This document shows, piece by piece, positions 45,283 to 55,334 of a DNA stretch of 64,000 bases. The DNA comes from Aliiroseovarius sp. F20344 (lineage in GTDB: Bacteria; Pseudomonadota; Alphaproteobacteria; Rhodobacterales; Rhodobacteraceae): positions 1 through 64,000 of the forward strand of contig NZ_JALKBG010000009.1 in the NCBI RefSeq assembly GCF_023016155.1, given 5' to 3'. The translations under genes were made by a program, and so were the position numbers. The notes beneath the pieces were generated by a model. The model did no database searches and was not told the DNA's origin. It saw only the letters and a program-made list of their open reading frames with translations. Positions within the stretch are counted from its first letter, which is position 1, and the number at the start of each line of letters is the position of its first letter.

Positions 45283-46524
45283 ATGACAGAGACACGCGCG
45301 CCCCTTATTACACCCGTCCTTGTGGCCGGGTGCCTTATCATCCTTGTAAGCTTTGCGATCCGCGCCAGCTTTGGCGTGTTCCAAATCCCGATTGCGACCG
45401 AATTCAACTGGCCACGGGCCGAGTTTTCGTTGGCGATTGCGATCCAGAACCTCGCTTGGGGGATCGGCCAGCCGATTTTTGGCGCAATTGCCGAGAAGAT
45501 GGGCGACCGCAAAGCCATCATCATGGGCGCGTTGATCTATGCGGTTGGACTGGTTGCCAGCTCGGCGGCCGTCACACCCGCCGCGCATCAGATGCTTGAA
45601 GTGCTGGTCGGCTTCGGCATCGCAGGCACCGGCTTTGGTGTCATTCTGGCCGTCGTGGGCCGTGCAGCGAGTGACGAGAACCGTTCGATGGCGTTGGCAA
45701 TTGCCACGGCGGCAGGGTCTGCCGGGCAGGTCTTTGGTGCGCCATTGGCGGAGTTTCTGCTGTCTATGATGAGCTGGCAGGATGTGTTCCTGATCTTTGC
45801 CGCTGCCATCGTCGCGACTCTCGCGTTGTTGCCCCTGATGAAGACCGAAAGCATGGCATCGAAGTCCGAGCTTGAGGAAAGCATGGGGCAAATCCTGATC
45901 AAGGCGTTCAAAGACCCAAGCTATACCCTGATCTTCCTAGGCTTCTTTTCCTGTGGCTATCAGTTGGCCTTCATCACCGCACACTTCCCCGCCTTCGTGA
46001 CCGAAATGTGCGGGGCGATTGACCCGTCAGGCACGCTGGCCGCCGTGGGTGTGTCGTCCACATCGGCGCTAGGGGCGATTTCCATTTCGCTTATCGGACT
46101 TGCGAACATCGCTGGCACGCTGTTTGCGGGCTATCTGGGCAAGACCTATTCCAAGAAATACCTGTTGGCGGCAATCTATACCGGGCGAACCATCGTAGCG
46201 GCGCTGTTTATCCTAATGCCAATCACGCCGACCTCGGTCATCGTGTTCTCGATTGCGATGGGATCTTTGTGGTTGGCCACGGTGCCCCTGACCTCGGGTC
46301 TGGTCGCGCATATCTACGGGCTGCGCTATATGGGCACGCTTTATGGCATCGTCTTCTTCTCGCACCAGCTTGGCAGCTTCCTGGGTGTCTGGTTGGGCGG
46401 CCGGATGTATGACGCCTTTGGCGACTACACCTTCGTTTGGTGGATCGGAGTGGGCGTCGGGGCGTTCTCGGCCATTGTGCACTTGCCGGTAAAGGAACAG
46501 CCTTTGAGCGCACGGACGGCGTAA
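45283..46524 (+). CDS. Major facilitator superfamily transporter
   Basis: 413 residues, twelve membrane helices. Between helices 2 and 3 is a loop of the MFS motif A type (GAIAEKMGDRKAIIMG). It resembles the monocarboxylate/oxalate-formate antiporter group (N-terminal RASFGVFQIPIATEFNW). Substrate unknown. Converges on the Lrp gene, whose end is 7 bp away. Confidence 0.87.
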   Translation: MTETRAPLITPVLVAGCLIILVSFAIRASFGVFQIPIATEFNWPRAEFSLAIAIQNLAWGIGQPIFGAIAEKMGDRKAIIMGALIYAVGLVASSAAVTPAAHQMLEVLVGFGIAGTGFGVILAVVGRAASDENRSMALAIATAAGSAGQVFGAPLAEFLLSMMSWQDVFLIFAAAIVATLALLPLMKTESMASKSELEESMGQILIKAFKDPSYTLIFLGFFSCGYQLAFITAHFPAFVTEMCGAIDPSGTLAAVGVSSTSALGAISISLIGLANIAGTLFAGYLGKTYSKKYLLAAIYTGRTIVAALFILMPITPTSVIVFSIAMGSLWLATVPLTSGLVAHIYGLRYMGTLYGIVFFSHQLGSFLGVWLGGRMYDAFGDYTFVWWIGVGVGAFSAIVHLPVKEQPLSARTA

Positions 46525-46531
46525 AAAAGCT

Positions 46532-46990
46532 TCAGACCGGTAAAGCGGTGGTTTTGAATACTGTGCGCAGTGCGAAGCTGGATTGCATGCCCTGTACGCC
46601 CGGCAAGCGCGCAAGATATTGGCGGTGAATACGGGCGAAATCCTCGGTGTCCTGCGCAACAACTTTCAGCAGATAGTCCGCCGTTCCCGCCATCAAGTGG
46701 CATTCTAGAACATCCGGCACACGGGAAACTTCACGCTCAAACGCATCAAGAACTTCGTCAGCCTGCCCCGAAAGCGTAATCTCGACAAACACGGTTGTTG
46801 GGCAGTTCAGCTTCCGCGCATCCAAAAGTGCCACGTAGTTCTTGATAAAACCCTCAGCCTCAAGCCTTTGCACGCGCCGATGGCAGGCAGATGGCGACAG
46901 GTTCACCTTTTCAGACAGTTCAGCGTTTGAGATGCGCCCGCTGCGCTGCAATGCCCGCAAGATGCGGCGATCTACACTATCAAGTTCCAA
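46532..46990 (-). CDS. Lrp/AsnC-family regulator, likely of alanine dehydrogenase
   Basis: 152 residues: winged helix (LDSVDRRILRALQRSGRISN, LSPSACHRRVQRLEAEGFI) and the RAM ligand-binding domain (CHLMAGTADYLLKV). Divergent from ald with a 159-bp shared control region, the common arrangement for an Lrp-type activator of ald. Confidence 0.9.
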   Translation of the reverse strand: MELDSVDRRILRALQRSGRISNAELSEKVNLSPSACHRRVQRLEAEGFIKNYVALLDARKLNCPTTVFVEITLSGQADEVLDAFEREVSRVPDVLECHLMAGTADYLLKVVAQDTEDFARIHRQYLARLPGVQGMQSSFALRTVFKTTALPV

Positions 46991-47030
46991 TTTCGATCAC
47001 ATTCCTTGCGTGTTTTTTACGGTAAGCGCT

Positions 47031-47046
47031 GTTTTCTTCGAAAAAC
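47031..47046. promoter_or_regulatory. Candidate Lrp operator between lrp and ald
   Basis: GTTTT-N6-AAAAC dyad in the Lrp/ald divergent region, the A/T-flanked symmetry usual for Lrp-type sites. It is 104 bp from the ald start and 41 bp from the lrp start. Confidence 0.45.
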
Positions 47047-47149
47047 TATACTCACTACGCCACATCTTTTCAAAGCAATTGCGTCAACCGCCCCCCAAGA
47101 TCAAGGCAGTAGATACAATTTCCCCTGCAACAGGGACAAGGAGGAACCC

Positions 47150-48268
47150 ATGCTGATCGGATGCCCAAAAGAGATCAAGCCCCAGGAATTTCGCGTCGGC
47201 CTGACGCCTGCCGCCGCCGGCGAAGCCATCGGTCGCGGCCATTCCGTGATTGTCGAAACCAATGCCGGTGCAGGCGCTGGATTTTCGGATGAAGACTATA
47301 CCGCTGTTGGCGCTAAGATCCTTGGCACCGCCGAAGAGGTGTTCGCCAAAGCCGACATGATCGTGAAGGTTAAGGAACCGCAGGCAGTTGAGCGTAAAAT
47401 GCTGCGTGAAGGCCAGCTTCTGTTCACCTACTTGCACCTTGCCCCCGATCCCGACCAGACGCATGACCTAATCGCCTCGGGCGCGACCTGCATCGCCTAT
47501 GAGACTGTGACCGACAATAGCGGCGGTCTGCCTTTGCTGGCCCCGATGTCGGAAGTTGCTGGCCGTCTGGCCCCGCAAGTTGGTTCGTGGACACTGCAAA
47601 AAGCCAATGGCGGTCGTGGCGTTCTGATGGGCGGCGTACCGGGCGTTGGTCCGGCCAAGGTTGTTGTGATCGGCGGCGGTGTCGTTGGAACACACGCAGC
47701 CAAGATCGCTGCTGGCATGGGCGCGGATGTAACTGTGCTGGATCGTTCGCTGCCGCGTCTTCGTTACCTTGACGACGTCTATGGCGGCATCTTCAAAAAC
47801 CAGTATTCGACCGCTGCAGCCACGGCAGAGCTTATCACCACCGCCGATATGGTGATTGGCGCAGTTCTGATCCCGGGTGCTGCGGCCCCGAAACTGGTTA
47901 GCCGTGCACAGCTGTCGACCATGAAGCCGGGTGCGGTGCTGGTAGACGTTGCCATTGACCAAGGTGGCTGCTTCGAGACCTCCAAAGCCACCACGCACGC
48001 CGATCCAATCTATGAAGTCGACAACGTGATGCACTACTGTGTGGCCAACATGCCGGGTGCTGTTGCCCGCACCTCGACCATCGCGCTTGGCAACGCCACC
48101 CTTCCCTTCATGCTGTCGCTTGCCGACAAGGGCTGGAAAGAGGCATGTGCGGCCGACCCGCACCTGCTGAACGGTCTGAACGTGCATGCTGGCAAGCTGA
48201 CCTATGCGGCTGTCGGCGAGGCACTTGGGCTCGACTACATTTCTGGACAAGATGCGCTAAAAATCTGA
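47150..48268 (+). CDS. ald: Alanine dehydrogenase
   Basis: NAD-dependent oxidative deamination of L-alanine to pyruvate and ammonia. 372 residues from the ATG at 47150, which has AAGGAGGAA upstream; the frame is open to 47006 through the control region. Motifs [20 protein letters not shown], the catalytic Lys/His region VKVKEPQ and FTYLHLA, and NAD-binding [15 protein letters not shown]. Confidence 0.95.
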   Translation: MLIGCPKEIKPQEFRVGLTPAAAGEAIGRGHSVIVETNAGAGAGFSDEDYTAVGAKILGTAEEVFAKADMIVKVKEPQAVERKMLREGQLLFTYLHLAPDPDQTHDLIASGATCIAYETVTDNSGGLPLLAPMSEVAGRLAPQVGSWTLQKANGGRGVLMGGVPGVGPAKVVVIGGGVVGTHAAKIAAGMGADVTVLDRSLPRLRYLDDVYGGIFKNQYSTAAATAELITTADMVIGAVLIPGAAAPKLVSRAQLSTMKPGAVLVDVAIDQGGCFETSKATTHADPIYEVDNVMHYCVANMPGAVARTSTIALGNATLPFMLSLADKGWKEACAADPHLLNGLNVHAGKLTYAAVGEALGLDYISGQDALKI

Positions 48269-48293
48269 ACCTCCCTTCAGAATTAATCGCAAC

Positions 48294-48324
48294 GAAAGCC
48301 CTGCCATCGTGCGGGGCTTTCATT
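48294..48324 (+). terminator. ald terminator
   Basis: GAAAGCCC (48294-48301) pairs with GGGCTTTC (48314-48321), followed by ATTTG. Confidence 0.65.
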
Positions 48325-48358
48325 TGACACCCTCCCCATCCACGGGTTGAGTAGGGTC

Positions 48359-48772
48359 ATGTCACCGCACCAAAACATCCCGGACACCCGCGTCCAGAAA
48401 GCCTTTCAGGACTTCCCCGACAATGTGCGAGCCAAACTGCATGAGCTTCGAGCGCTGATCCTAAGAACAGCCGCAGAGCTGCCAGAAATCGGTCCGTTAC
48501 AAGAAACCTTGAAATGGGGTCAGCCAGCCTATCTGACCCCGGAAACGGGTGCGGCGACCACGATACGGCTGGGTATCCCCAAAGCTGGTGGATACGCGCT
48601 CTATACCCATTGCCAGACCAGCGTGATCTCCGAGTTTCAGTTGCTCTTTCCTGACGAGCTGAAATTCGAAGGCAATCGCGCCGTTCTTTTCGCTGCTGGT
48701 GAAGATCTGCCCGAAGGTCCAATGATCGCCCTGATCACTCGTGCGCTGACCTATCACCTAAGGAAACGTTGA
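48359..48772 (+). CDS. DUF1801 family protein
   Basis: 137 residues from the ATG at 48359. Small single-domain protein with the family's patterns LHELRALILRTAAELPEIGPLQETLKWGQPAY and KAGGYALYTHCQ. Function not established. Ends at an imperfect hairpin (48776-48810) of the form AAGCCC...GGGCTT with a short T tract. Confidence 0.82.
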   Translation: MSPHQNIPDTRVQKAFQDFPDNVRAKLHELRALILRTAAELPEIGPLQETLKWGQPAYLTPETGAATTIRLGIPKAGGYALYTHCQTSVISEFQLLFPDELKFEGNRAVLFAAGEDLPEGPMIALITRALTYHLRKR

Positions 48773-48775
48773 AAT

Positions 48776-48810
48776 GAAAGAAGCCCCGCCGTTAGGCAGG
48801 GCTTTCTTCA
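48776..48810 (+). terminator. Terminator after the DUF1801 gene
   Basis: GAAAGAAGCCCCGCC, loop GTTA, GGCAGGGCTTTCTTC, with one mismatch. Also lies downstream of the tRNA gene on the opposite strand. Confidence 0.7.
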
Positions 48811-48825
48811 ATCTGGTGATTGAGA

Positions 48826-48902
48826 TGGTAGCGTGGGGCGGACTTGAACCGCCGACCCCAGCATTATGAGTGCTGTGCTCTAACCAGCTGAGCTACCACG
48901 CC
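48826..48902 (-). tRNA. tRNA-Met (anticodon CAU)
   Basis: 77 nt on the minus strand, CCA encoded. Acceptor GGCGTGG/CCACGCT (one G-U at the end), D-arm AGCTCAGCTGGTTAGAGC, anticodon stem CAGCA/TGCTG with loop CTCATAA, T-arm GGCGG-TTCAAGT-CCGCC. The body fits elongator methionine; a lysidine-modified isoleucine tRNA with the same CAU cannot be excluded by eye, nor is it an initiator because the acceptor starts with a G-U pair, not the unpaired C-A form. Confidence 0.93.
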
Positions 48903-48994
48903 ATCTCATATCGGAGGTTCGAATATTCTGGCGCGTCACAAGTGTCAAACGAAAAACACGCAGAATCCCGAAACAAGCCAAGAAAAACCAAACA

Positions 48995-49025
48995 AAAAGG
49001 GCGCTGAAAAACTCAGCGCCCTTTT
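48995..49025 (-). terminator. mscL terminator
   Basis: GGGCGCTGA (48999-49007) pairs with TCAGCGCCC (49013-49021); A tract on the left reads as T's for the minus strand. Confidence 0.8.
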
Positions 49026-49045
49026 CGAATTATTTCGGACCAGCC

Positions 49046-49474
49046 TTACTTTTTCAAAGCGTCGCGGATCTCGGTCAGAATATCCAGCTCGCTTGGGCCA
49101 GCCGGTGCTTCTTCTGCGGCTTCCTCTTCCTTGGCGGCTGCTTCTTTGGCTTTGTTCACATAGCGCACCAGCATGAACACAACCCATGCGATGATCAGGA
49201 AGTTGATGATGGCCATAATGAACGAACCATAGGCGAAGACAGCAGCGCCGCCTTCACGAGCGGCTTCAAGCGAAGCGCCGGCTGCAACGTCGCCAGACAG
49301 AACAGCGTACATATTGGTGAAATCGATACCGCCCATGAACAAGCCGATAATCGGATTGATCAGGTCAGCAACAAGTGAGCTTACAATCGCGGTGAAGGCT
49401 GCGCCGATTATGATACCAACAGCCATGTCCATGACATTGCCCTTGGCGATGAAATCTTTGAATTCTTGTAGCAT
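49046..49474 (-). CDS. mscL: Large-conductance mechanosensitive channel
   Basis: Inner-membrane osmotic safety valve, pentameric. 142 residues from the ATG at 49474 ([20 protein letters not shown]); the upstream open extension lacks a start with a ribosome site. Two membrane helices (about 15-45 and 80-105), and an Ala/Glu-rich C-terminal bundle. Confidence 0.94.
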   Translation of the reverse strand: MLQEFKDFIAKGNVMDMAVGIIIGAAFTAIVSSLVADLINPIIGLFMGGIDFTNMYAVLSGDVAAGASLEAAREGGAAVFAYGSFIMAIINFLIIAWVVFMLVRYVNKAKEAAAKEEEAAEEAPAGPSELDILTEIRDALKK

Positions 49475-49602
49475 ACTGTCCCCGTATGTTTGATGGTCTC
49501 GCACTATGCGCGACCCTGTTCGCATTGCGGACAATATACACGAAAATCATCTGTTTTTGGGGGGAAAAACATTTCCCCCGTCACCGCAGGTTGACGTGGG
49601 TG

Positions 49603-50052
49603 TCAACCTGGCAGAGTTCCGGTCAGAACATATTGAAGGATTTCCACGACCTGAGCTGGATCACGCGCGACCGCCAACGCTGCTGCATCAACCTCTTTAA
49701 GCGCGTGGTCGTGTTCGGGCATTTGAAGCACGATCAGGGATTTGCCCTTGGCAGCGGCATAGCCCGCATCAAAAGCCGCATTCCACTGGCGGTATTTCTC
49801 GCCAAATCGCACAACGACGACGTCTGCGTCTTCGATCCCCTTACGGGTGCGGATTGCGTTGATCATCGCACCTTTGTGGTCATGCCAATACTTGTTGGGC
49901 TCTTCGCCAAGGATCGCCACACCGCAATCGTCCGAGGCATCGTGATCCGTTACAGGGGCGCTGAAAACCACATCCAGCTCCTTCGCACCATCGATAATTT
50001 GCTCACGCCAATCGGTGTGGATTTCGCCGGAAAGATAAACGTTCAGGGTCAT
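49603..50052 (-). CDS. ytoQ: YtoQ family protein
   Basis: 149 residues with the family start LNVYLSGEIHTDWREQI and the nucleoside-deoxyribosyltransferase-like features VVVRFGEKYRQWNAAFDAGYA. Biochemical role not established. Stands between mscL and pheT, minus strand. Confidence 0.85.
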   Translation of the reverse strand: MTLNVYLSGEIHTDWREQIIDGAKELDVVFSAPVTDHDASDDCGVAILGEEPNKYWHDHKGAMINAIRTRKGIEDADVVVVRFGEKYRQWNAAFDAGYAAAKGKSLIVLQMPEHDHALKEVDAAALAVARDPAQVVEILQYVLTGTLPG

Positions 50053-50065
50053 GGCTGTTCTCCAA

Positions 50066-50099
50066 ATGAAAACGCGGCCCCGAGGGACCGCGCTTTTGA
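50066..50099 (-). terminator. pheT terminator
   Basis: CGCGG (50073-50077) pairs with CCGCG (50088-50092) inside A and T tracts; just after the pheT stop. Confidence 0.65.
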
Positions 50100-50100
50100 T

Positions 50101-52497
50101 TTATCCGCGTAGGCTACCGCCTGTCGCCTTCTCGACCTTCTGGACGATCTTCTGACTGACCGCCTCGATGTCCTTGTCGGTCAGCGTCGCGTCACGTGGT
50201 TGTAGGCGCACGGTGATGGCCAGAGACTTCTTGCCCTCGCCCAGCGATCCGCCGATGAATTCGTCAAAGACGTTCACGTCGGTGATCAGCGCTTTGTCGG
50301 CACCTGCGGCGGCATTCACCAGATTGATAGCTTCCACATCAGCGTCCACCACGAAGGCGAAGTCGCGTTCGACCGGTTGCAGATCCGAAGCACCCATCGC
50401 ACCGCGCCCCGTGCCCTTGGCTTTCGGGAACGGCACTTTCGCCAGATGCACGGCAAACGCCACAACCGGGCCTTTCACGTCCATCTCTTCAATGGTTTTC
50501 GGGTGCAACTCTCCAAACGCGCCAAGGATGTTCTTTGGTCCCAGTCCCAGCTTGGCCGAGCGTCCCGGATGCCACCACGCGTTCATGTCGCGCACGAAGG
50601 TCAGCTTGGCAGGTGCGCCGATGGCGTTTAACACAGCCTCGACATCCGCCTTGGCGTCATAGGTGTCGACCGGGCGACGAGCGCCGAAGCGATCACGCGG
50701 GCCGGTGTTGCCAACCAAGATACCCGTGACCATCTGCTCGTACTCTTCCGGCTCGCCGCCGCTGAACACGGGGCCAACTTCGAACAGCGCCAGGTCCATG
50801 AAACCACGCGATTGGTTGCGCGCTGCGGCTTGCAGTAGACCGGGCAGCAAAGATGGGCGCATGTGGCTCATTTCCGACGAGATCGGGTTGGCCAAAGCGA
50901 CGTTATCACTACCAGTGCCAAAACGCGCAGCGCTTGCCTGATCAATGAAGCTGTAGGTCACACATTCGTTGTAGCCCAACGCCGCGGTAGTGCGCCGCGC
51001 AATGCCTTCACGCTTTTGCATCGGCGACAGGATCGCCTTGGGCACGCCCACATGGGTGCGCGGCAGCGGTTTGCCAACCAGCTTGGTCAGGGAGGCCACA
51101 CGCGCGACTTCCTCGACCAGATCAGCGGACCCAAGGACATCAGGACGCCAAGACGGCACGTGGGCCATGTCGCCGTCGATGGTGAAGCCCAGCGCGGTCA
51201 GCGTCTTGCGCTGCTCATCCGCGGGAATGTCCATTCCGACCAGCGACTGAACGCGGTCAGTGTCGAGCTTATAGGCGCGGCTCACATCAGGCTCTGCACC
51301 CGCTGTCACAACGTCTGATGCCTCGCCACCGCAGAGATCAAGGATCATCTGGGTCGCGGATTCGATCGCTTGGGCGTTATAGGCCGGGTCGATGCCACGT
51401 TCGTTGCGATAACGCGCGTCCGAATTGACCTTTAGCGCGCGGCCCGTTTTGGCAATCTGGATGGTTTCCCAGAACGCCGCTTCAAGGAACACATTGGTGG
51501 TGTCGAAGGTCGCACCCGTGGGCAGACCGCCCATGATGCCACCGATGCTTTCAACACCTTCATCGTCCGAGATAATGACCATGCCAGCGTCGAACGTGTA
51601 TTCTTTCTCGTCCAACCCCATCAGCGTCTCGCCACCTTTGGCACGGTGCACGCGCAGGTCGCCTTTGACCTTGTCCGCATCAAACACATGCAGCGGGCGG
51701 TTCATGTCGTAGGTGAAGAAGTTGGTGATATCGACAAGCGCCGAGATCGGGCGCAACCCAACCGCCTTCAGACGGGCCTGCAACCACGCAGGCGACGGGC
51801 CGTTCTTCACGCCCTTGATCAGACGCCCCATGAACAAGGGGTTCGCGTCGCGCGTATCCTCGTCGATGGTCACGTTGATCGGGCTGGGACCGTTGCCGTC
51901 AACCTTGTGTTCTTTCATCGGCTTCAGCGTGCCCAAACCACGAGCGGCCAGATCACGAGCAACACCACGCACGCCCAGCGCATCGGGGCGGTTGGGCGTG
52001 ATTGCGATTTCAATCACCGGGTCGACTTTTTCGGGGTCATTGGCGGCAAGCCAATCGACGAAACGGTCGCCCACTTCACCCGATGGCAGCTCGATAATGC
52101 CGTCATGTTCTTCCGACAGCTCCAGCTCGCGCTCGGAGGCCATCATGCCGTGGCTTTCGACACCGCGGATTTTGCCCACGGACAGGGTCACGTCGATGCC
52201 GGGCACATAGTCACCGGGCTTGGCGAGGACCACTGTGATTCCTTCGCGCGCATTGGGCGCACCACAGACGATCTGCTTTTCGCCTTCGTTGGTTTCCACG
52301 GTGCACACGCGCAGACGGTCGGCGTCGGGGTGTTTCTCGGCCGATTTGACTTTGGCGATGGTGAAGGCACCCAGACGGTCCATCGGGTTGAAGATATCCT
52401 CAACCTCGAGCCCCAGATCGGTGCAGGCCTCGGCGATTTCGTCAACCGAGGCTTCGGTGTCGAGGTGGTCTTTCAGCCAGGAGATGGTGAATTTCAT
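50101..52497 (-). CDS. pheT: Phenylalanyl-tRNA synthetase beta subunit
   Basis: 798 residues from the ATG at 52497 (AGAGGA upstream; the frame is open seven codons further). N-terminal MKFTISWLKDHL, tRNA-binding EMAP-like domain (IVCGAPNAREG), B3/B4 editing domain, B5 (AYKLDTDRVQSLVGMDIP), the catalytic-like domain with NPISSEMSHMRPSLLPGLL, and the C-terminal ferredoxin-fold anticodon-binding domain. Separated from pheS by a single small gene. Confidence 0.96.
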   Translation of the reverse strand: MKFTISWLKDHLDTEASVDEIAEACTDLGLEVEDIFNPMDRLGAFTIAKVKSAEKHPDADRLRVCTVETNEGEKQIVCGAPNAREGITVVLAKPGDYVPGIDVTLSVGKIRGVESHGMMASERELELSEEHDGIIELPSGEVGDRFVDWLAANDPEKVDPVIEIAITPNRPDALGVRGVARDLAARGLGTLKPMKEHKVDGNGPSPINVTIDEDTRDANPLFMGRLIKGVKNGPSPAWLQARLKAVGLRPISALVDITNFFTYDMNRPLHVFDADKVKGDLRVHRAKGGETLMGLDEKEYTFDAGMVIISDDEGVESIGGIMGGLPTGATFDTTNVFLEAAFWETIQIAKTGRALKVNSDARYRNERGIDPAYNAQAIESATQMILDLCGGEASDVVTAGAEPDVSRAYKLDTDRVQSLVGMDIPADEQRKTLTALGFTIDGDMAHVPSWRPDVLGSADLVEEVARVASLTKLVGKPLPRTHVGVPKAILSPMQKREGIARRTTAALGYNECVTYSFIDQASAARFGTGSDNVALANPISSEMSHMRPSLLPGLLQAAARNQSRGFMDLALFEVGPVFSGGEPEEYEQMVTGILVGNTGPRDRFGARRPVDTYDAKADVEAVLNAIGAPAKLTFVRDMNAWWHPGRSAKLGLGPKNILGAFGELHPKTIEEMDVKGPVVAFAVHLAKVPFPKAKGTGRGAMGASDLQPVERDFAFVVDADVEAINLVNAAAGADKALITDVNVFDEFIGGSLGEGKKSLAITVRLQPRDATLTDKDIEAVSQKIVQKVEKATGGSLRG

Positions 52498-52521
52498 TTG
52501 CGTATCCTCTTTCGGCACCGC

Positions 52522-52944
52522 TTAGCGGTCTGCCAAATCCTCAATCAGGTCAAAATGCTCGAACACCAGCATCATTTCAGGGTCAAACCCGCCGTTCCTA
52601 GCAAAATAGGCCTCATGCCCTTTGCGCCAGCTAGCCAGCGTTTCATCTTCGCCCTCGGCCAGAGCCATCTCTTCGGTGACGTCGCAAAAACGGATCTCTT
52701 CGACCTTCACGGTCTTGATCACAAGGGCCGGTGTGCCATCCCAGTTCGCTGCAATGTCGGTGCGCCCTACAACGGGCATGGCTTCGGGTTCGTCTTTGAA
52801 ATCGGTCAACGCGCCACAGGTCGCGCGCTTCTTACCGGAGCGAACAAGACCGATCAGTCGTGCTGAAAGCTTGGCGCTATCACCGAACTTGAACGTGCCC
52901 GCGCCGGGGTATGTGACCTGAAGGTCTTCCATGTCGTCGCTCAT
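52522..52944 (-). CDS. ASCH-domain protein between pheS and pheT
   Basis: 140 residues with the ASCH pattern: [27 protein letters not shown] (the GKK-x-AT helix of the family) and [32 protein letters not shown] proteins are PUA-related, and several are RNA- or nucleoside-acting. It overlaps the pheS stop by ATGA (52941-52944) and ends 24 bp before pheT, so it sits inside the synthetase operon. Confidence 0.83.
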   Translation of the reverse strand: MSDDMEDLQVTYPGAGTFKFGDSAKLSARLIGLVRSGKKRATCGALTDFKDEPEAMPVVGRTDIAANWDGTPALVIKTVKVEEIRFCDVTEEMALAEGEDETLASWRKGHEAYFARNGGFDPEMMLVFEHFDLIEDLADR

Positions 52945-54014
52945 CGCGACAGCCCCCCACGCATGGTCGGCACGTCCAGCGAGCTGAAGCCATAGTGGCG
53001 CAGCCAGCGTAGGTCGCTGTCAAAGAAGGCGCGCAGGTCGGGGATGCCGTATTTCAGCATGGCCAGACGGTCGATGCCCAAACCGAAGGCAAAGCCCTGC
53101 CATTCGTCAGGGTTCACGCCCGCCGATTTCAGCACGTGCGGGTGCACCATGCCAGAGCCTAGGATTTCCATCCAGTCGTCGCCCTCGCCCAGTTTCAGGG
53201 TGCCGCCTTCCCATGAACAGCGAATGTCGACTTCGGCCGACGGCTCGGTGAAGGGGAAGTGCGAGGCGCGGAAGCGCAGTTCGATTTCGTCGATTTCGAA
53301 GAAGGCGCGGCAAAATTCCTCCAGCGTCCATTTCAGGTTCGCCATCGAGATATCTTTGTCGATCGCCAGACCTTCGACCTGATGGAACATCGGGGTGTGG
53401 GTCTGGTCATAATCTGAGCGGTACACGCGGCCCGGTGCAATCACGCGGATCGGCGCGCCGGTCTTCTCCATCGCGCGGATTTGCACGGGCGATGTGTGGG
53501 TGCGCAGCACGTGCGGCGGGCGGTTATCGCCTTCGTCGCGGTGCATATAGAACGTGTCGAACTCCTGCCGCGCGGGATGGTGCGGCGGGATGTTCAGGGC
53601 GTCGAAGTTGTACCAGTCGCTTTCAATCTGCGGGCCTTCCGCGACCGAAAATCCCATGTCACCAAAAATCGCCGAGATCTCTTCCGTGACTTGGCTGATC
53701 GGGTGAATGGTGCCTTGGCGCGCAGGGCGGCCCGGCAGGGTGACGTCCAGCCATTCGGTGCGCAGACGTTCGTCAAGTGCTGCATCAGCCAACCCGGATT
53801 TCTTGGCGGCGATGGCCGAGTTAATCTCGTCCTTCAGGGCGTTCAGCTTGGGGCCGGCAACTTGGCGTTCCTCGGGCGTCATTTTGCCCAGCTCGCGCAT
53901 TTTCAGGGCCACTTCGCCCTTTTTACCGACCGCTTGCACGCGGATATCTTCCAGAGCAGCCTCATCAGCGGCCCCACCGATTGCGTCCAGATATTTTGTT
54001 CTGAGCTCGTCCAT
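52941..54014 (-). CDS. pheS: Phenylalanyl-tRNA synthetase alpha subunit
   Basis: 357 residues from the ATG at 54014 (AAGGGA upstream; frame open to 54035). N-terminal coiled coil, then class II core with [61 protein letters not shown] and [18 protein letters not shown]. Charges tRNA-Phe with PheT. Confidence 0.96.
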   Translation of the reverse strand: MDELRTKYLDAIGGAADEAALEDIRVQAVGKKGEVALKMRELGKMTPEERQVAGPKLNALKDEINSAIAAKKSGLADAALDERLRTEWLDVTLPGRPARQGTIHPISQVTEEISAIFGDMGFSVAEGPQIESDWYNFDALNIPPHHPARQEFDTFYMHRDEGDNRPPHVLRTHTSPVQIRAMEKTGAPIRVIAPGRVYRSDYDQTHTPMFHQVEGLAIDKDISMANLKWTLEEFCRAFFEIDEIELRFRASHFPFTEPSAEVDIRCSWEGGTLKLGEGDDWMEILGSGMVHPHVLKSAGVNPDEWQGFAFGLGIDRLAMLKYGIPDLRAFFDSDLRWLRHYGFSSLDVPTMRGGLSR

Positions 54015-54084
54015 CTCGGTCCCTTTACTTCGCACCGTTTCCAGCTAGCGAATGCAGGGCAAAATGGCAAGCCGGGGAAGGGTC

Positions 54085-55332
54085 TCAGGGCGCGTTCAAT
54101 TCGTGAAGGCGGCTTTCAAGAAACGCTGCTTGTTCGGGCGCTTGGGACAGGGCGATGGCCGCGCGATAGCTAGCAGCCGCATCTTCATGGCGCCCCAGAC
54201 GCGCCAGAAGGTCCGCACGACATGCGTGAAACGGCTGATACCGGGCGAGTTTGTCTTCGTCTTCGACGGATGCCAGCAATTGCAGACCAGCATCTGGGCT
54301 GTCCGCATAAGACAGGGCCACGGCCTGGTTGATCCGAAGGATGGGATTGGGATGGCGTTGGTAGAGCACGTCATACAGCGCAACGATCTGCGCCCAGTCG
54401 GTGTCCGCGAAAGTGGCGGCTTCCGCATGAACCGCGCTGATTGCGGCCTGAAGAGCATATGGCCCAGCCGGTCCATCGGTCAGCGCGGCTTTGGTCAAGG
54501 CGAGCCCTTCGTTGATCCGCCCGCGATCCCAACGCGCCCTGTTCTGGGCGTCCAGCGGTACAAAACTTCCGTCCTCGCCCCGCCGGGTCAGGCGGCGACT
54601 GTCAGAGAGCAACATAAGGGCAAGCAGCCCCTTTGCCTCGGCATGGTCTGGAAGAAGCGTGGTTAGGATGCGGCCAAGTCGAATGGCTTCCTGCACCAGC
54701 TCCTCGCGCATAAGCTGCCCGGACGAGGCGTGACAGCCTTCGGTGAAGATCAGGTAGATCACCCGCAGCACCGCATCGGTACGCTCGTGCAGGTCATCAG
54801 GCTCGGGCAGTTTGAAAGCGATCCCCGCATCGGCGAGTTTCTTTTTGGCGCGGGTCAGGCGGGCGGCCATGGCGTCGGTCTTATCCAGAAAGGCGTTGGC
54901 AATCTCGGCGGTGGTCAGCCCGCCCAGCGCCCGCAAGGTCAGGGCCACGCGGGATTTTTCCTCGAGCGCCGGGTGGCAGCAGGTGTAAATCAACTCTAAT
55001 CGGTGGTCGGGGATTACCATGTCGCGATCATCCGGGTCGTCGCGGTGCTGCTCCAGCCACAAAGCCAGCTCGTCCGATTTCCGTTTGGCTGTTTCGCCCT
55101 TACGTATCCGGTCCAGCGCTTTGCGGCGGGCCACAGTGATCAGCCATGCATCCGGATGTCGCGGCGCGCCCTTGCGCGGCCAAACCTCCAACGCCGAGAC
55201 AACAGAATCCTGCAAGCTGTCTTCGGCCAGTGCGTAGTTGCCAGTTGTGGACACCAGCGATGATAAAATGCGCCCCCAATCTTCGCGGATCAATCGCGTG
55301 ATAAGCGTTTGGGCTTCAATCGGGGGCAACAT
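54085..55332 (-). CDS. ECF42-type sigma factor with C-terminal TPR-like extension
   Basis: 415 residues. Sigma region 2 (LAEDSLQDSVVSALEVWPRKGAPRHPDAWL) and region 4 (LGGLTTAEIANAFLDKTDAMAARLTRAKKKL) lie in the first 180 residues, followed by a long helical, TPR-like part (DUF6596) that replaces an anti-sigma factor in this group. It starts 2 bp after the DGPF gene, and this pairing is the signature of ECF42. Its regulon usually includes DGPF-type genes. Confidence 0.9.
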   Translation of the reverse strand: MLPPIEAQTLITRLIREDWGRILSSLVSTTGNYALAEDSLQDSVVSALEVWPRKGAPRHPDAWLITVARRKALDRIRKGETAKRKSDELALWLEQHRDDPDDRDMVIPDHRLELIYTCCHPALEEKSRVALTLRALGGLTTAEIANAFLDKTDAMAARLTRAKKKLADAGIAFKLPEPDDLHERTDAVLRVIYLIFTEGCHASSGQLMREELVQEAIRLGRILTTLLPDHAEAKGLLALMLLSDSRRLTRRGEDGSFVPLDAQNRARWDRGRINEGLALTKAALTDGPAGPYALQAAISAVHAEAATFADTDWAQIVALYDVLYQRHPNPILRINQAVALSYADSPDAGLQLLASVEDEDKLARYQPFHACRADLLARLGRHEDAAASYRAAIALSQAPEQAAFLESRLHELNAP

Positions 55333-55334
55333 TG

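Noticed and set aside
51646-52866. 406-codon plus-strand open frame opposite pheT
   Set aside because: Lies antisense over the conserved N-terminal domains of PheT and the ASCH gene; no ribosome site and no recognisable motif.
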